64,000 bases of DNA. Origin: Pseudomonas saponiphila (lineage in GTDB: Bacteria; Pseudomonadota; Gammaproteobacteria; Pseudomonadales; Pseudomonadaceae). Shown here piece by piece: positions 44,285 through 53,111 of this stretch. The position numbers and the translations under genes are program-made. Below the pieces are notes generated by a model. The model did no database searches. It saw nothing but the letters and a program-made list of their open reading frames with translations, and was not told the origin of the DNA. The stretch is taken from the NCBI RefSeq assembly GCF_900105185.1, contig NZ_FNTJ01000002.1, positions 1,612,001 to 1,676,000 on the forward strand, given 5' to 3'. Position 1 is the stretch's first letter. Each line of letters opens with the position of its first letter.

Positions 44285-46876
44285 TTAGGCGGCTGGCGCC
44301 GGCTCGGGGTGTTCCGCAGGTTTTGGCAGCGACGAAAGGAAGGCCATGACCAGTGCCGCTACATAAGGCAGCGACTGCACCAGGAGCATGGTCACCCAGA
44401 AGCGCATGTCGTTGCTCGGCAGGCCCTGCACCAGGAAGATCCCCAGCGCCGCGCCCCACAACAGCAGCATGATGAACAGCTCTTCCCGGGCTTCCGAGAT
44501 CGCCACCCAGAACCCGTGGTTGTCGGCGTTCTTCGGGGTGCGGAAGAACGGAATGCTGCTGGTGAAGAAGCCGTACAGCACCGCCTTGGCAATGGTGTGC
44601 GACAGCGCCAGGCCGGCCAGGGCCGCGCAGAACGCATCCTTGAGGTTGACCCCCACCGCCCGGCGGTAGAGGAAGATGATCTTGCCGACCTTGAACACGA
44701 ACAGCGCCAGCGGCGGGATGGCGAAGATCAGCAGCGGCGGGTCGACCCGTTGCGGCACGATGATCATCGCCGCCGACCACAGCAGGGCGCCGACGGTGAA
44801 GAAGATGTTCATGCCGTCCGCGACCCACGGCAGCCACCCGGCGAGGAAGTGGTAGCGCTGGCCACGGGTCAGCTCGGTGTCCTTGCCGCGCAGCAGGCTG
44901 GCGGTGTGGCGCTTGATGATCTGGATCGCGCCATAGGCCCAGCGGAAGCGCTGTTTCTTGAAGTCGATGAAGGTGTCGGGCATCAGGCCCTTGCCGTAGC
45001 TTTCGTGGTGGTACGCCGCCGACAGGCCTTTCTCGAATACCCGCAGGCCCAGCTCGGCGTCTTCGCAGATGCACCAGTCGGCCCAGCCCAGCTCTTCCAG
45101 CACCGTGCGCCGGGTCATGGTCATGGTGCCGTGCTGGATGATCGCGTCGCGGTCGTTGCGGGTGACCATGCCGATATGGAAGAAGCCCTTGTATTCCGCG
45201 TAGCAGAGCTTCTTGAAGGTGCTTTCGTTCTGGTCGCGGTAGTCCTGGGGCGACTGCACGATGGCGATCTTCGGGTCGGCGAAGTGCGGCACCATGTGCT
45301 TGAGCCAGTTGCGGTCGACGCAGTAGTCGGAGTCGATCACCGCGATCACTTCGGCATCCTTGGCGGTGTGCGGCAGCAGGTAGTTCAGCGCGCCGCCCTT
45401 GAAACCGGCCAAGGGCGCGACGTGGAAGAACTTGAAGCGCGGCCCTAAGGTTTCGCAATAGGCCTGCACCGGTTCCCAGACCGCCGGGTCCTTGGTGTTG
45501 TTGTCGATGATCAGGACTTCGAAGTCCGGGTAATCGAGGTTGGCCAGGGCATTGAGGGTCTGTTTGACCATCTCCGGCGGCTCGTTGTAGCACGGCACGT
45601 GGATCGAGACTTTCGGCCGGTAGCTGGAGTCGCCCTCGACCGGCAGGAACTCGCGCCGGCGCTTGTGGATCCACACCGCCTCGGCCAGTTCATGGGCCTC
45701 GGTGAGCAGCACGATGAACACCCCCAGCGCACCGAGCGCGAGGAGGAAGCCCACGGTCAGGCTGAACCAGGTGCTGTATTGCTGGCTGTAGTCGTAGCCG
45801 ATCCACACCAGCACCGAACCGCAGAGGAAGGCGATGAAGGTAAGGAAGGTGCGGCCACGCTGGCGCAGGGCCGAGCCGTCGATCATCAGCAGGGTCAGCG
45901 ACAGCAGCGCCAGCACCACCGAACCGATGGCCAGCACTCGCCACTGCGGGATCGCTACCACCGGGCCTTCAAAGTTGAATTTCTGCTGGCGCGCGGCGTT
46001 GAACACGCCCCAGTAGGCGCCCACCGAGCCTTCGTCACTGGCCTTCCACGGCTGGTCGAAGGCTTCGATGACGAAGTAGTTGTAGCCCTGGCGATTGAGC
46101 TTGTTGACCAGGGTGCGCAGGTAGATTGCCTGGTCCGCCGGACTGGCGTCGGCACCACCGCGCATGCGGCCGTTGCTCGGCCAGCCCACTTCGGACAGCA
46201 ACAGCGGCTTTTTCGGGAACATCTTCTTCAAGTCGCGGGCGCGGTCGAGGACGAACTGCCCGGCCTTGTCCATCGGGATGAATTCCCAATAGGGCAGGAT
46301 GTGCGCGGCGATCAGGTCGACGTGCTTGGCCAGTTCCGGGTGTTCTTCCCAGACGTGCCACTGTTCCGAGGTGGTGACCGGGACTTTCACCGCGGCACGC
46401 ACCCGGTCGAGAATCACCGACAGCTGGTCGGCGGTGATTTCCTTGCGGAAGATCGCTTCGTTGCCCACCACTACCCGCACCACGCTGCGCGAGCTGTTGG
46501 CCAGCTCGATGGCGCGCATGATTTCCCGCTCGTTGCGCTCCAGGTCCGGGCTGATCCAGATGCCCAGGGTCACGCGCAGGCCGAACTCTTCCGCCAGCTT
46601 GGGAATATCCTGCAGGCTGCCATCCACCGAGTAGGTACGGATGTTGTCCGTCAGCTTGCTCATGATCTCCAGGTCGCGACGCATTTCATCGTCGGACGGG
46701 TACTGGTCTTTCTGCGGGAACTGACCCTGCTGGAAAGGCGAGTAGGAAAAGCCGGAGATCTGTTCCGGCCAGTCGGGGGCCGATACCGGGCGATTGATCA
46801 GCGCCCAGAAGCCGGTGAACAGCGCGGCAATGGCCAGCACTATCACCAGGTTGAGTCCAAATTTACGCGATGACAT
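44285..46876 (-). CDS. ndvB: GH17-GT2 fusion, cyclic beta-1,3-glucan synthase NdvB-like
   Basis: Membrane protein of 863 residues combining a periplasmic GH17 glucanase/transglucosylase domain with a family 2 glycosyltransferase. An N-terminal anchor (LVIVLAIAALFTGFWALI) is followed by GH17 (about 40-310) with acid/base glutamate in VVGNEAIF and nucleophile in LLLSEVGWPSNG. After several membrane helices comes GT2 with VIDSDYCVDRNW, CEDAELGLRVFEKG and the QxxRW motif QRFRWAYG, then C-terminal membrane helices. P. aeruginosa NdvB, of nearly equal size, makes periplasmic glucans linked to biofilm antibiotic tolerance. Start MSSRKFGLN chosen by the anchor position; its ribosome site is weak. Confidence 0.85.
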   Translation of the reverse strand: MSSRKFGLNLVIVLAIAALFTGFWALINRPVSAPDWPEQISGFSYSPFQQGQFPQKDQYPSDDEMRRDLEIMSKLTDNIRTYSVDGSLQDIPKLAEEFGLRVTLGIWISPDLERNEREIMRAIELANSSRSVVRVVVGNEAIFRKEITADQLSVILDRVRAAVKVPVTTSEQWHVWEEHPELAKHVDLIAAHILPYWEFIPMDKAGQFVLDRARDLKKMFPKKPLLLSEVGWPSNGRMRGGADASPADQAIYLRTLVNKLNRQGYNYFVIEAFDQPWKASDEGSVGAYWGVFNAARQQKFNFEGPVVAIPQWRVLAIGSVVLALLSLTLLMIDGSALRQRGRTFLTFIAFLCGSVLVWIGYDYSQQYSTWFSLTVGFLLALGALGVFIVLLTEAHELAEAVWIHKRRREFLPVEGDSSYRPKVSIHVPCYNEPPEMVKQTLNALANLDYPDFEVLIIDNNTKDPAVWEPVQAYCETLGPRFKFFHVAPLAGFKGGALNYLLPHTAKDAEVIAVIDSDYCVDRNWLKHMVPHFADPKIAIVQSPQDYRDQNESTFKKLCYAEYKGFFHIGMVTRNDRDAIIQHGTMTMTRRTVLEELGWADWCICEDAELGLRVFEKGLSAAYHHESYGKGLMPDTFIDFKKQRFRWAYGAIQIIKRHTASLLRGKDTELTRGQRYHFLAGWLPWVADGMNIFFTVGALLWSAAMIIVPQRVDPPLLIFAIPPLALFVFKVGKIIFLYRRAVGVNLKDAFCAALAGLALSHTIAKAVLYGFFTSSIPFFRTPKNADNHGFWVAISEAREELFIMLLLWGAALGIFLVQGLPSNDMRFWVTMLLVQSLPYVAALVMAFLSSLPKPAEHPEPAPAA

Positions 46877-47093
46877 AGCTATTTCGGGTTCCAAAAAGTG
46901 TGGAACGAGGGAAGGGTTGGCAGGCGCCAAACGGCGGGCATCCTACACCGGCCCTCAACTGAGCGTACAGCGCACAGAGGAAAGCCGGACCTTAGGCACT
47001 GTAATTGGGTTTAAGTTCTTTACTTGTAGCTGGCGGCTTAAAACTTGTCGCTTCCAGGCCCTATAATGCGCGCCGGTTTTTTAGGTGATGGTC

Positions 47094-47906
47094 ATGAGTA
47101 CAGAAGATCCACGGTTCGCCGGTGTCGCCCGTTTGTATGGCATTGAAGGCCTGGAACGGCTGCGGGCAGCCCATGTGGCGATCGTCGGGGTCGGCGGCGT
47201 CGGTTCCTGGGCGGCGGAAGCCATCGCCCGTTGCGGTGTCGGCGAGATCTCGCTGTTCGACCTCGACGACGTCTGCGTCAGCAACAGCAACCGTCAGTTG
47301 CACGCCCTGGACAGCACCGTGGGCAAGCCCAAGGTCGAGGTCATGGCCGAGCGCCTGCGCGGCATCAACCCGGACTGTCGCGTGCATGCGGTGGCGGACT
47401 TCGTCACCCGCGAAACCATGGCCGAATACATCACCCCGAACATCGACTGCGTGATCGACTGCATCGACAGCGTCAACGCCAAGGCGGCGCTGATCGCCTG
47501 GTGCAAGCGGCGCAAGATCCAGATCATCACCACCGGCGGCGCCGGCGGGCAGATCGACCCGACGCTGATCCAGGTCTGCGACCTGAACCGCACCTTCAAT
47601 GACCCGCTGGCCTCCAAGGTGCGGTCCACCTTGCGCCGCGACTATGGCTTCTCGCGCACCGTGACCCGCCATTACAGCGTGCCCTGCGTGTTTTCCACCG
47701 AGCAACTGCGCTACCCGAAGCCGGACGGCAGCATCTGCCTGCAGAAGAGCTTTGTTGGTGATGGGGTCAAGCTCGACTGCGCTGGCGGCTTTGGCGCGGT
47801 GATGATGGTGACCGCGACCTTCGGCATGGTGGCGGCGACCAAGGCGGTGGACAAGCTCGTTGCCGGCGTGCGCCGCCCGTCCGAACGCAGCAAGCCCGCT
47901 GCATAA
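47094..47906 (+). CDS. tcdA: tRNA threonylcarbamoyladenosine dehydratase TcdA
   Basis: E1-like ATP-dependent enzyme of 270 residues that cyclises t6A37 to ct6A37 in tRNA. Nucleotide-binding AIVGVGGVGSWAAEAIARCG, then FDLDDVCVSNSNRQ and VIDCIDSVNAK, as in ThiF/MoeB-type folds. ATG at 47094 has AGG eight bases upstream; an in-frame ATG at 47088 is possible. A TATAAT at 47062-47067 is a likely -10. It lies close to, and convergent with, csdE-csdA; in E. coli this protein (CsdL) receives sulfur through CsdA-CsdE, so the neighbourhood is functional. Confidence 0.94.
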   Translation: MSTEDPRFAGVARLYGIEGLERLRAAHVAIVGVGGVGSWAAEAIARCGVGEISLFDLDDVCVSNSNRQLHALDSTVGKPKVEVMAERLRGINPDCRVHAVADFVTRETMAEYITPNIDCVIDCIDSVNAKAALIAWCKRRKIQIITTGGAGGQIDPTLIQVCDLNRTFNDPLASKVRSTLRRDYGFSRTVTRHYSVPCVFSTEQLRYPKPDGSICLQKSFVGDGVKLDCAGGFGAVMMVTATFGMVAATKAVDKLVAGVRRPSERSKPAA

Positions 47907-47931
47907 GGTCGGCTTGCACAGCCGCGAGCTG

Positions 47932-48046
47932 TTGTAGGAGCTGGCTTGCCAGCGAAAGGGACCCAGGGGGCGATGCTCGGTTTGAGGCCCAGTTCGCCGG
48001 CAAGCCGGCTCCTACGGTAGGGCGCAGAGGGTGGCCGGCTCCTATA
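47932..48046. repeat. REPIN plus extra half unit
   Basis: TTGTAGGAGCTGGCTTGCCAGCGA and inverted TTCGCCGGCAAGCCGGCTCCTACG, then a truncated copy GCCGGCTCCTATA reaching the csdE stop. Between convergent tcdA and csdE. Confidence 0.85.
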
Positions 48047-48446
48047 GAGCCAGTTCGCCCATGCGCTGCAGTACCGCGTTCAAGCCGTTGCTGCGCGACG
48101 GCGAGAGCTGGCGCGACAGGCCCAACTGGTTGAACCAGTCCGCCAGGTCCACCTCGCGCAATTGCTGCGCCGTCAGGCCGTTGACCCGGGCCAGCAGCAA
48201 GGCCACCAGGCCGCGAATCAGCCGTGCGTCGCTGGCGGCGGCAAATTGCCAATGACCGTTTTCCAGGCTCGCCACCAGCCAGACCTGGCTTTCGCAGCCG
48301 TGCACCCGGTTGGCTTCGACCTTGTCCGCGTCATCGAGTGCCGTCAGGCGCTCGCCCCATTGCATCAGCAGGCGCGCCCGCTGCTCCCAGCCGGCAGCGC
48401 CCTGGAACACCTCCAGGGCGGTGATGGCATCCGGCGGCAGGCTCAT
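48042..48446 (-). CDS. csdE: SufE-family sulfur acceptor CsdE
   Basis: Takes persulfide sulfur from the cysteine desulfurase; 134 residues. The acceptor cysteine sits in NRVHGCESQVWL near residue 51, within the standard SufE fold (ARLLMQWGERL; LVALLLARVNGLTAQQL). Its start overlaps the csdA stop by four bases, so the pair is co-translated. Named csdE rather than sufE because of the partner gene and absence of suf genes. Confidence 0.9.
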   Translation of the reverse strand: MSLPPDAITALEVFQGAAGWEQRARLLMQWGERLTALDDADKVEANRVHGCESQVWLVASLENGHWQFAAASDARLIRGLVALLLARVNGLTAQQLREVDLADWFNQLGLSRQLSPSRSNGLNAVLQRMGELAL

Positions 48447-49648
48447 CGCAGCAACTCCAGGGCCTGATCCAGGGCCTCGAAGAAGCGCTCCAGGTCTTCG
48501 GAGTCGTTGTACAGCGCCAACGACACCCGGATCGCTCCGGCCAGCCCAAGGCTTTTCATCAGCGGCATGGCGCAGTGATGCCCGGCGCGCACGGCAATGC
48601 CCTGTTCGGTCAGCAGGTGGGCCAGGTCGGCGTTGTGCACGCCGTCGACGACGAAACTGACCAGAGCCAGTTGCGGCGTGCCCAGCAGGCGGATGCCGTT
48701 GCGTGCCTGCAAGCCCTGCAACAGATAGGCATGCAGCGCGGCTTCGTGCGCGGCCACTGCCGGCTGATCCAGGCCTGAGAGGTAATCCAGGGTCGCGCCC
48801 AGGCCGATGACCCCGGCAATCGGCGGAGTGCCGGCCTCGAAGCCCAGCGGCGCCGGGCGGAAACTCGCGTGTTGGTAGTCGGCGTTCTGGACCATCTCGC
48901 CTCCAAACTGCCAGTGGCGCAGGCCCTTGAGCGCCTCGTGGCGGCCAAAGAGCACGCCGACCCCGTCCGGGCCGTAGAGTTTGTGGCTGGAGAACACATA
49001 GAAGTCGCAGCCCAGGGCCTGTACGTCATGGCGGCCGTGAACCACGCCCTGGGCGCCGTCGATCACGGTCAGTGCGTCGTGGGCCTTGGCCATGGCCAGC
49101 AGTGGACTCAGGGGCTGCCAGGCACCGAGCACGTTGGACAGCTGGCTCAGCGCCAGCAGTCGGGTTCGCGGGCCGATCAGGTGGCTGGCCGCCTGGATAT
49201 CGATCATGCCGTCGGCATCCAGCGGCAGGACGATCAGCTTGAGTTGGCGACGTTCGGCCAGTTGCTGCCAGGGCAGCAGGTTGGCGTGGTGTTCCAAGGC
49301 GCTGATGACGATTTCATCGCCCGCTGTGAATTGGTGTTCCAGGCCGTAGGCCAGGAGGTTCAACGCGGAAGTGGCGCCGTGGGTGAAGACGATCTGCCCG
49401 CTGTCACCGGTGTTCAGCCATTGCCCGACCTTGCTGCGGCTGTCCTCGAAGGCCTGGGTGGCGTGGGCGCCGGGCAGGTGCTGCGCGCGATGCACATTGG
49501 CCGCGCCATTGGCGTAGTAGTGAGCCAGGGCGTCCAGCAGGGCTTGGGGTTTTTGCGTGGTGGCGGCGTTGTCCAGGTACGTCTGGTCCTGGCGTTGCAG
49601 GGCAGCGATAGCCGGGAAGTCGGCGCGCCAGGGGGAGGGTACAAGCAT
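48443..49648 (-). CDS. csdA: Cysteine desulfurase CsdA
   Basis: PLP enzyme of 401 residues (class V aminotransferase fold) that pulls sulfur from cysteine. PLP lysine in FYVFSSHKLYGPDG, PLP-aspartate in VIDGAQGVVHG, and active-site cysteine in AVRAGHHCAMPLM, the group II (SufS/CsdA) arrangement. Delivers sulfur to CsdE and on to TcdA or Fe-S assembly. Start at 49648 (MLVPSPWRADFPAI). Confidence 0.93.
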   Translation of the reverse strand: MLVPSPWRADFPAIAALQRQDQTYLDNAATTQKPQALLDALAHYYANGAANVHRAQHLPGAHATQAFEDSRSKVGQWLNTGDSGQIVFTHGATSALNLLAYGLEHQFTAGDEIVISALEHHANLLPWQQLAERRQLKLIVLPLDADGMIDIQAASHLIGPRTRLLALSQLSNVLGAWQPLSPLLAMAKAHDALTVIDGAQGVVHGRHDVQALGCDFYVFSSHKLYGPDGVGVLFGRHEALKGLRHWQFGGEMVQNADYQHASFRPAPLGFEAGTPPIAGVIGLGATLDYLSGLDQPAVAAHEAALHAYLLQGLQARNGIRLLGTPQLALVSFVVDGVHNADLAHLLTEQGIAVRAGHHCAMPLMKSLGLAGAIRVSLALYNDSEDLERFFEALDQALELLR

Positions 49649-49724
49649 GGTGGCGGAACTCGTTTGAACAGGCCGGGCGCCGATGATAAGCGCCCGGCCG
49701 GTTCCAGTGAAACCGAATCGCTGC

Positions 49725-50759
49725 TTAGTTGTGAGCGTGCAGCGCTTCGTTCAGCTCGATAGCCGACTTGTGGGTCTTGCACTCCACGGCGCCGGTTTCC
49801 GAGTTGCGGCGGAACAGCAGGTCCGGCTGGCCGGCCAGTTCCCGGGCCTTGAGCACCTTGACCAGTTGGTTGTTCTCGTCCAGCAGCGCCACCTTGGTGC
49901 CGGCGGTCACGTACAGGCCCGACTCCACGGTGTTGCGGTCGCCCAATGGAATGCCGATACCGGCGTTGGCGCCGATCAGGCAGCCTTCGCCGACCTTGAT
50001 CACGATGTTGCCGCCGCCCGACAGGGTGCCCATGGTGGAGCAGCCGCCGCCCAGGTCCGAACCCTTGCCGACGAATACGCCAGCCGACACGCGGCCTTCG
50101 ATCATGCCCGGGCCTTCGGTGCCGGCGTTGAAGTTGACGAAGCCTTCGTGCATCACGGTGGTGCCTTCGCCGATGTAGGCGCCCAGGCGGATCCGCGCGC
50201 TGTCAGCGATACGCACACCGCTCGGCACCACGTAGTCGGTCATTTTCGGGAACTTGTCCACCGAGAACACTTCCAGCAGCTCGCCGCGCAGGCGGGCTTC
50301 CAGTTGACGCTCGGCCAGCTCGCCGAGGTCGATCGCACCCTGGCTGGTCCAGGCCACGTTCGGCAGCAGCGGGAACACGCCGGCCAGGCTCAGGCCGTGT
50401 GGCTTGACCAGGCGGTGGGACAGCAGGTGCAGCTTCAGGTAGGCCTCTGGGGTGGAGGTCAGCTGGGCGTCTTCGGCCAGCAGGGTCGCCACCAGCGGCT
50501 TGTGGCTCTCGGCCAGGCGAGTCAGCAGGGCAGCCTGGGTGGCGTCGATGCTTTTCAGGGCATCGGCCATTTGTGCGGCCTGGGCGTTGGTGAAGGTGAT
50601 GGCCTGGTTGCCTTCGCTGTAGCCGAGGATCGGTGCTACCGCGGCAACGATTTCAGCCGCGGGATTGAGCAGTGGCGACGCGTAAAACACTTCCAGCCAA
50701 GCGCCTTGGCGGTTCTGGGTGCCGACACCGAAGGCCAGGCTGAACAGGGTAGTGGACAT
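49725..50759 (-). CDS. dapD: Tetrahydrodipicolinate N-succinyltransferase
   Basis: Transfers succinyl from CoA to tetrahydrodipicolinate in the lysine/diaminopimelate pathway. 344 residues, the long DapD form of Pseudomonas and Actinobacteria rather than the ~275-residue E. coli type. The C-terminal half is a left-handed beta helix of hexapeptide repeats (GAYIGEGTTVMHEGFVNFNA; GCLIGANAGIGIPLGDRNTV). Start MSTTLFSLAFGVG, with AAGAGG upstream. Confidence 0.95.
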   Translation of the reverse strand: MSTTLFSLAFGVGTQNRQGAWLEVFYASPLLNPAAEIVAAVAPILGYSEGNQAITFTNAQAAQMADALKSIDATQAALLTRLAESHKPLVATLLAEDAQLTSTPEAYLKLHLLSHRLVKPHGLSLAGVFPLLPNVAWTSQGAIDLGELAERQLEARLRGELLEVFSVDKFPKMTDYVVPSGVRIADSARIRLGAYIGEGTTVMHEGFVNFNAGTEGPGMIEGRVSAGVFVGKGSDLGGGCSTMGTLSGGGNIVIKVGEGCLIGANAGIGIPLGDRNTVESGLYVTAGTKVALLDENNQLVKVLKARELAGQPDLLFRRNSETGAVECKTHKSAIELNEALHAHN

Positions 50760-50792
50760 GCAGTTACCTCTTGCGAAATTGAGTGAGCAGGC

Positions 50793-51155
50793 TTACTTGA
50801 GCGCCGCTGCGTAAAGGTCTGGCTTGAAGCCAATCAGGGTCTTGTCTCCGAGATCGAGCACCGGGCGCTTGATCATCGAAGGTTGCGCGAGCATCAGTTC
50901 AACGGCTTTCGCCTGGTCGAGATCGGCTTTGCTTTCGTCATCGAGTTTGCGAAAGGTCGTGCCCGCGCGGTTCAACACCACCTGCCAACCGTGCTCGTCG
51001 CACCACTGATTCAGGTGCTCACGGTCAATGCCGGAGGTTTTGTAGTCATGGAAGTCATAGCTGACAGCGTGTTCATCGAGCCAGGTGCGCGCCTTTTTCA
51101 TGGTGTCACAGGCTTTGATGCCGAAAAGGTGCAACGTTTTGCTTGAAGCGGTCAA
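50793..51155 (-). CDS. ArsC/Spx-family protein (YffB-like)
   Basis: Thioredoxin-fold protein of 120 residues. GIKACDTMKKARTWL carries a single cysteine followed by lysine, matching YffB/Spx rather than a CxxC redoxin. Glutathione-dependent reductase activity was proposed for YffB; arsenate reduction is unsupported here. Start taken as TTG at 51155, preceded by AAGGGGG at seven bases; another TTG at 51188 is possible but lacks a good ribosome site. Follows dapC's chromosomal neighbours and sits just upstream of dapD on the same strand (33-base gap). Confidence 0.83.
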   Translation of the reverse strand: MTASSKTLHLFGIKACDTMKKARTWLDEHAVSYDFHDYKTSGIDREHLNQWCDEHGWQVVLNRAGTTFRKLDDESKADLDQAKAVELMLAQPSMIKRPVLDLGDKTLIGFKPDLYAAALK

Positions 51156-51392
51156 GGAATTGCCCCCTTTGGAGATGCTGGAGATCAAAGGTCACGGATT
51201 ATGCCACGACCGCACCGATTCGGCGTCGGCTGGCGCGGGGCTTTGTCGCATTGTGTTTCCGTGCCTTTGCGCCGTTGCGACTTTTGTGCAGCGGCGTGAC
51301 AGCAGCTTAAGCGGCTAATATGGCGCTTCTGCGGTGAATTCCTGCCGCTGTCGCGTGTCTGCTTTGAAGTTTCAGATCGGGAAACCCGCTTT

Positions 51393-53039
51393 ATGCAATC
51401 CGCCTACACCGTCCTCATCCTGCTGATGCTGGTGAGCCTTTCGCGTCTTGTCGGGCGGGTCATTCCCCTGCCGCTGCCCCTGGTGCAGATCGCCGCCGGC
51501 GCCTTGCTGGCCTGGCCGACCCTGGGTTTGCACGTGACCCTGGACCCGGAGCTGTTCCTCTTCCTGTTTCTGCCGCCACTGCTGTTTTCCGATGGCTGGC
51601 GCATGCCCAAGCGCGAATTCTGGCGCTTGCGCGGGCCGATCCTGACCCTGGCGGTGGGGTTGGTGCTGTTCACCGTGGTCGGCGCCGGCTATTTCATTCA
51701 CTGGCTGTTGCCGAGCATTCCCCTGCCGGTGGCCTTCGCCCTGGCGGCGGTGCTGTCGCCCACCGACGCTGTGGCGGTGTCGGCGATTTCCCAGAACCGC
51801 CTGCCGACCCCGCTGATGCATATGCTCCAGGGCGAGGCCCTGATGAATGACGCCTCGGGCTTGGTGACCTTCAAGTTCGCCTTGGTGGCGGCCGTGACCG
51901 GGGTGTTTTCCCTGGCCAATGCCAGCCTGACCTTTGTCCTGGTGGCGGTGGGCGGACTGGCGGTCGGCGTAGCCCTGAGCTGGCTGGTCGGGCGCCTGCG
52001 CGCCTGGATGATCGCCCGCGGCTGGGACGACCCGGCAACCCACGTGGTGTTCATGCTGCTGTTGCCGTTCGCCGCTTATGTGCTGGCCGAGCGCCTGGGG
52101 GCTTCGGGCATCCTTTCCGCCGTGGCGGCGGGGATGATGCAGAGCTGGCTCGACCTGTTGCCACGCCAGACCAGCACCCGACTGCTCAATCGCAGCGTCT
52201 GGTCGTTGTTGGAGTTTGCCTTCAACGGCTTGATTTTCCTGCTCTTGGGACTGCAGCTGCCGGACATCATCAAGGCCGTGGTCAGCCATGAGACTTCGCT
52301 CTGGCCAACCCTGTTCTATCGCTGCCTGGATGTGCTGGCGATCTTCCTGGTGCTGTTGGTATTGCGCTTTATCTGGGTGCAGAGCATCTGGCGCCTGTCC
52401 GGGCTGTTGCGGCGCTGGCGTGGCAAGGGGGAACTGACCCTGGTGCCCACCGCGCGCTCCTGCTGGCTGCTGACAGTGGGCGGGGTGCGTGGGGCGGTGA
52501 CCCTGGCCGGTGTGATGTCGGTGCCTTTGTTCCTGGGCGCGGGGGAGGCCTTCCCCGAACGTGATCTGCTGATCTTTATCGCTGCCGGGGTGATCCTTTT
52601 GTCCCTGGTAGCGGCCTGCATTGCCCTGCCGCTGCTGCTGCGTGGGATTGTGAAGAGCCCCGACGACAAGCGCCGCGGCGAAGTTCGCGATGCCTGGCGC
52701 AAGACTGCCGAGGCGGCGATCCATGCCCTGGAAGCCGAGGAAGTGGCGGAAACCAATGAGTCGCCCGATGCGGCCCAGGCAGCACTGGCCACTGAGCTCA
52801 AGGGGCGCTTGATGGCCGAGTACCGGCATCAGTTGGAGGTCTATAACGATTCCGCCGAGGCCCAGGCCCTGGCGTTGCAGATGGACTTGCTGGAGCGCCG
52901 CCTGCGGCTCAAGGCCCTGCGCGCGCAACGGCTGGAACTGTACCGCCTGAGCCGGCATCACCAGATCGGTGATGATGTGCTGCGAGAGGTGTTGGCGGAC
53001 CTGGATTTGAGCGAGGCGAATCTGGGGGTGGTGAAGTGA
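51393..53039 (+). CDS. CPA1-family sodium/proton antiporter
   Basis: Inner-membrane antiporter of 548 residues. About twelve hydrophobic helices in residues 1-415, with the CPA1 hallmarks LSPTDAVAVSAI and GEALMNDASGLV (ND pair for ion binding). The last ~130 residues are a charged cytosolic region, largely helical (RRGEVRDAWRKTAEAAIHAL; LQMDLLERRLRLKALRAQR), similar to the regulatory tails of YjcE/NhaP-like proteins. Ion selectivity is inferred. Single gene with a REP pair downstream. Confidence 0.9.
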   Translation: MQSAYTVLILLMLVSLSRLVGRVIPLPLPLVQIAAGALLAWPTLGLHVTLDPELFLFLFLPPLLFSDGWRMPKREFWRLRGPILTLAVGLVLFTVVGAGYFIHWLLPSIPLPVAFALAAVLSPTDAVAVSAISQNRLPTPLMHMLQGEALMNDASGLVTFKFALVAAVTGVFSLANASLTFVLVAVGGLAVGVALSWLVGRLRAWMIARGWDDPATHVVFMLLLPFAAYVLAERLGASGILSAVAAGMMQSWLDLLPRQTSTRLLNRSVWSLLEFAFNGLIFLLLGLQLPDIIKAVVSHETSLWPTLFYRCLDVLAIFLVLLVLRFIWVQSIWRLSGLLRRWRGKGELTLVPTARSCWLLTVGGVRGAVTLAGVMSVPLFLGAGEAFPERDLLIFIAAGVILLSLVAACIALPLLLRGIVKSPDDKRRGEVRDAWRKTAEAAIHALEAEEVAETNESPDAAQAALATELKGRLMAEYRHQLEVYNDSAEAQALALQMDLLERRLRLKALRAQRLELYRLSRHHQIGDDVLREVLADLDLSEANLGVVK

Positions 53040-53051
53040 ACGAATGAAGCT

Positions 53052-53108
53052 TTCGTCGGCAAGCCGACTCCTACAAGGAGGGTGTAGGAGCCGGCTTGCC
53101 GGCGAAGG
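53052..53108. repeat. Inverted REP pair after the antiporter
   Basis: CGTCGGCAAGCCGACTCCTACA followed at once by GTGTAGGAGCCGGCTTGCCGGCGA, arranged tail to tail in the gap between convergent genes. Confidence 0.87.
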
Positions 53109-53111
53109 GGT

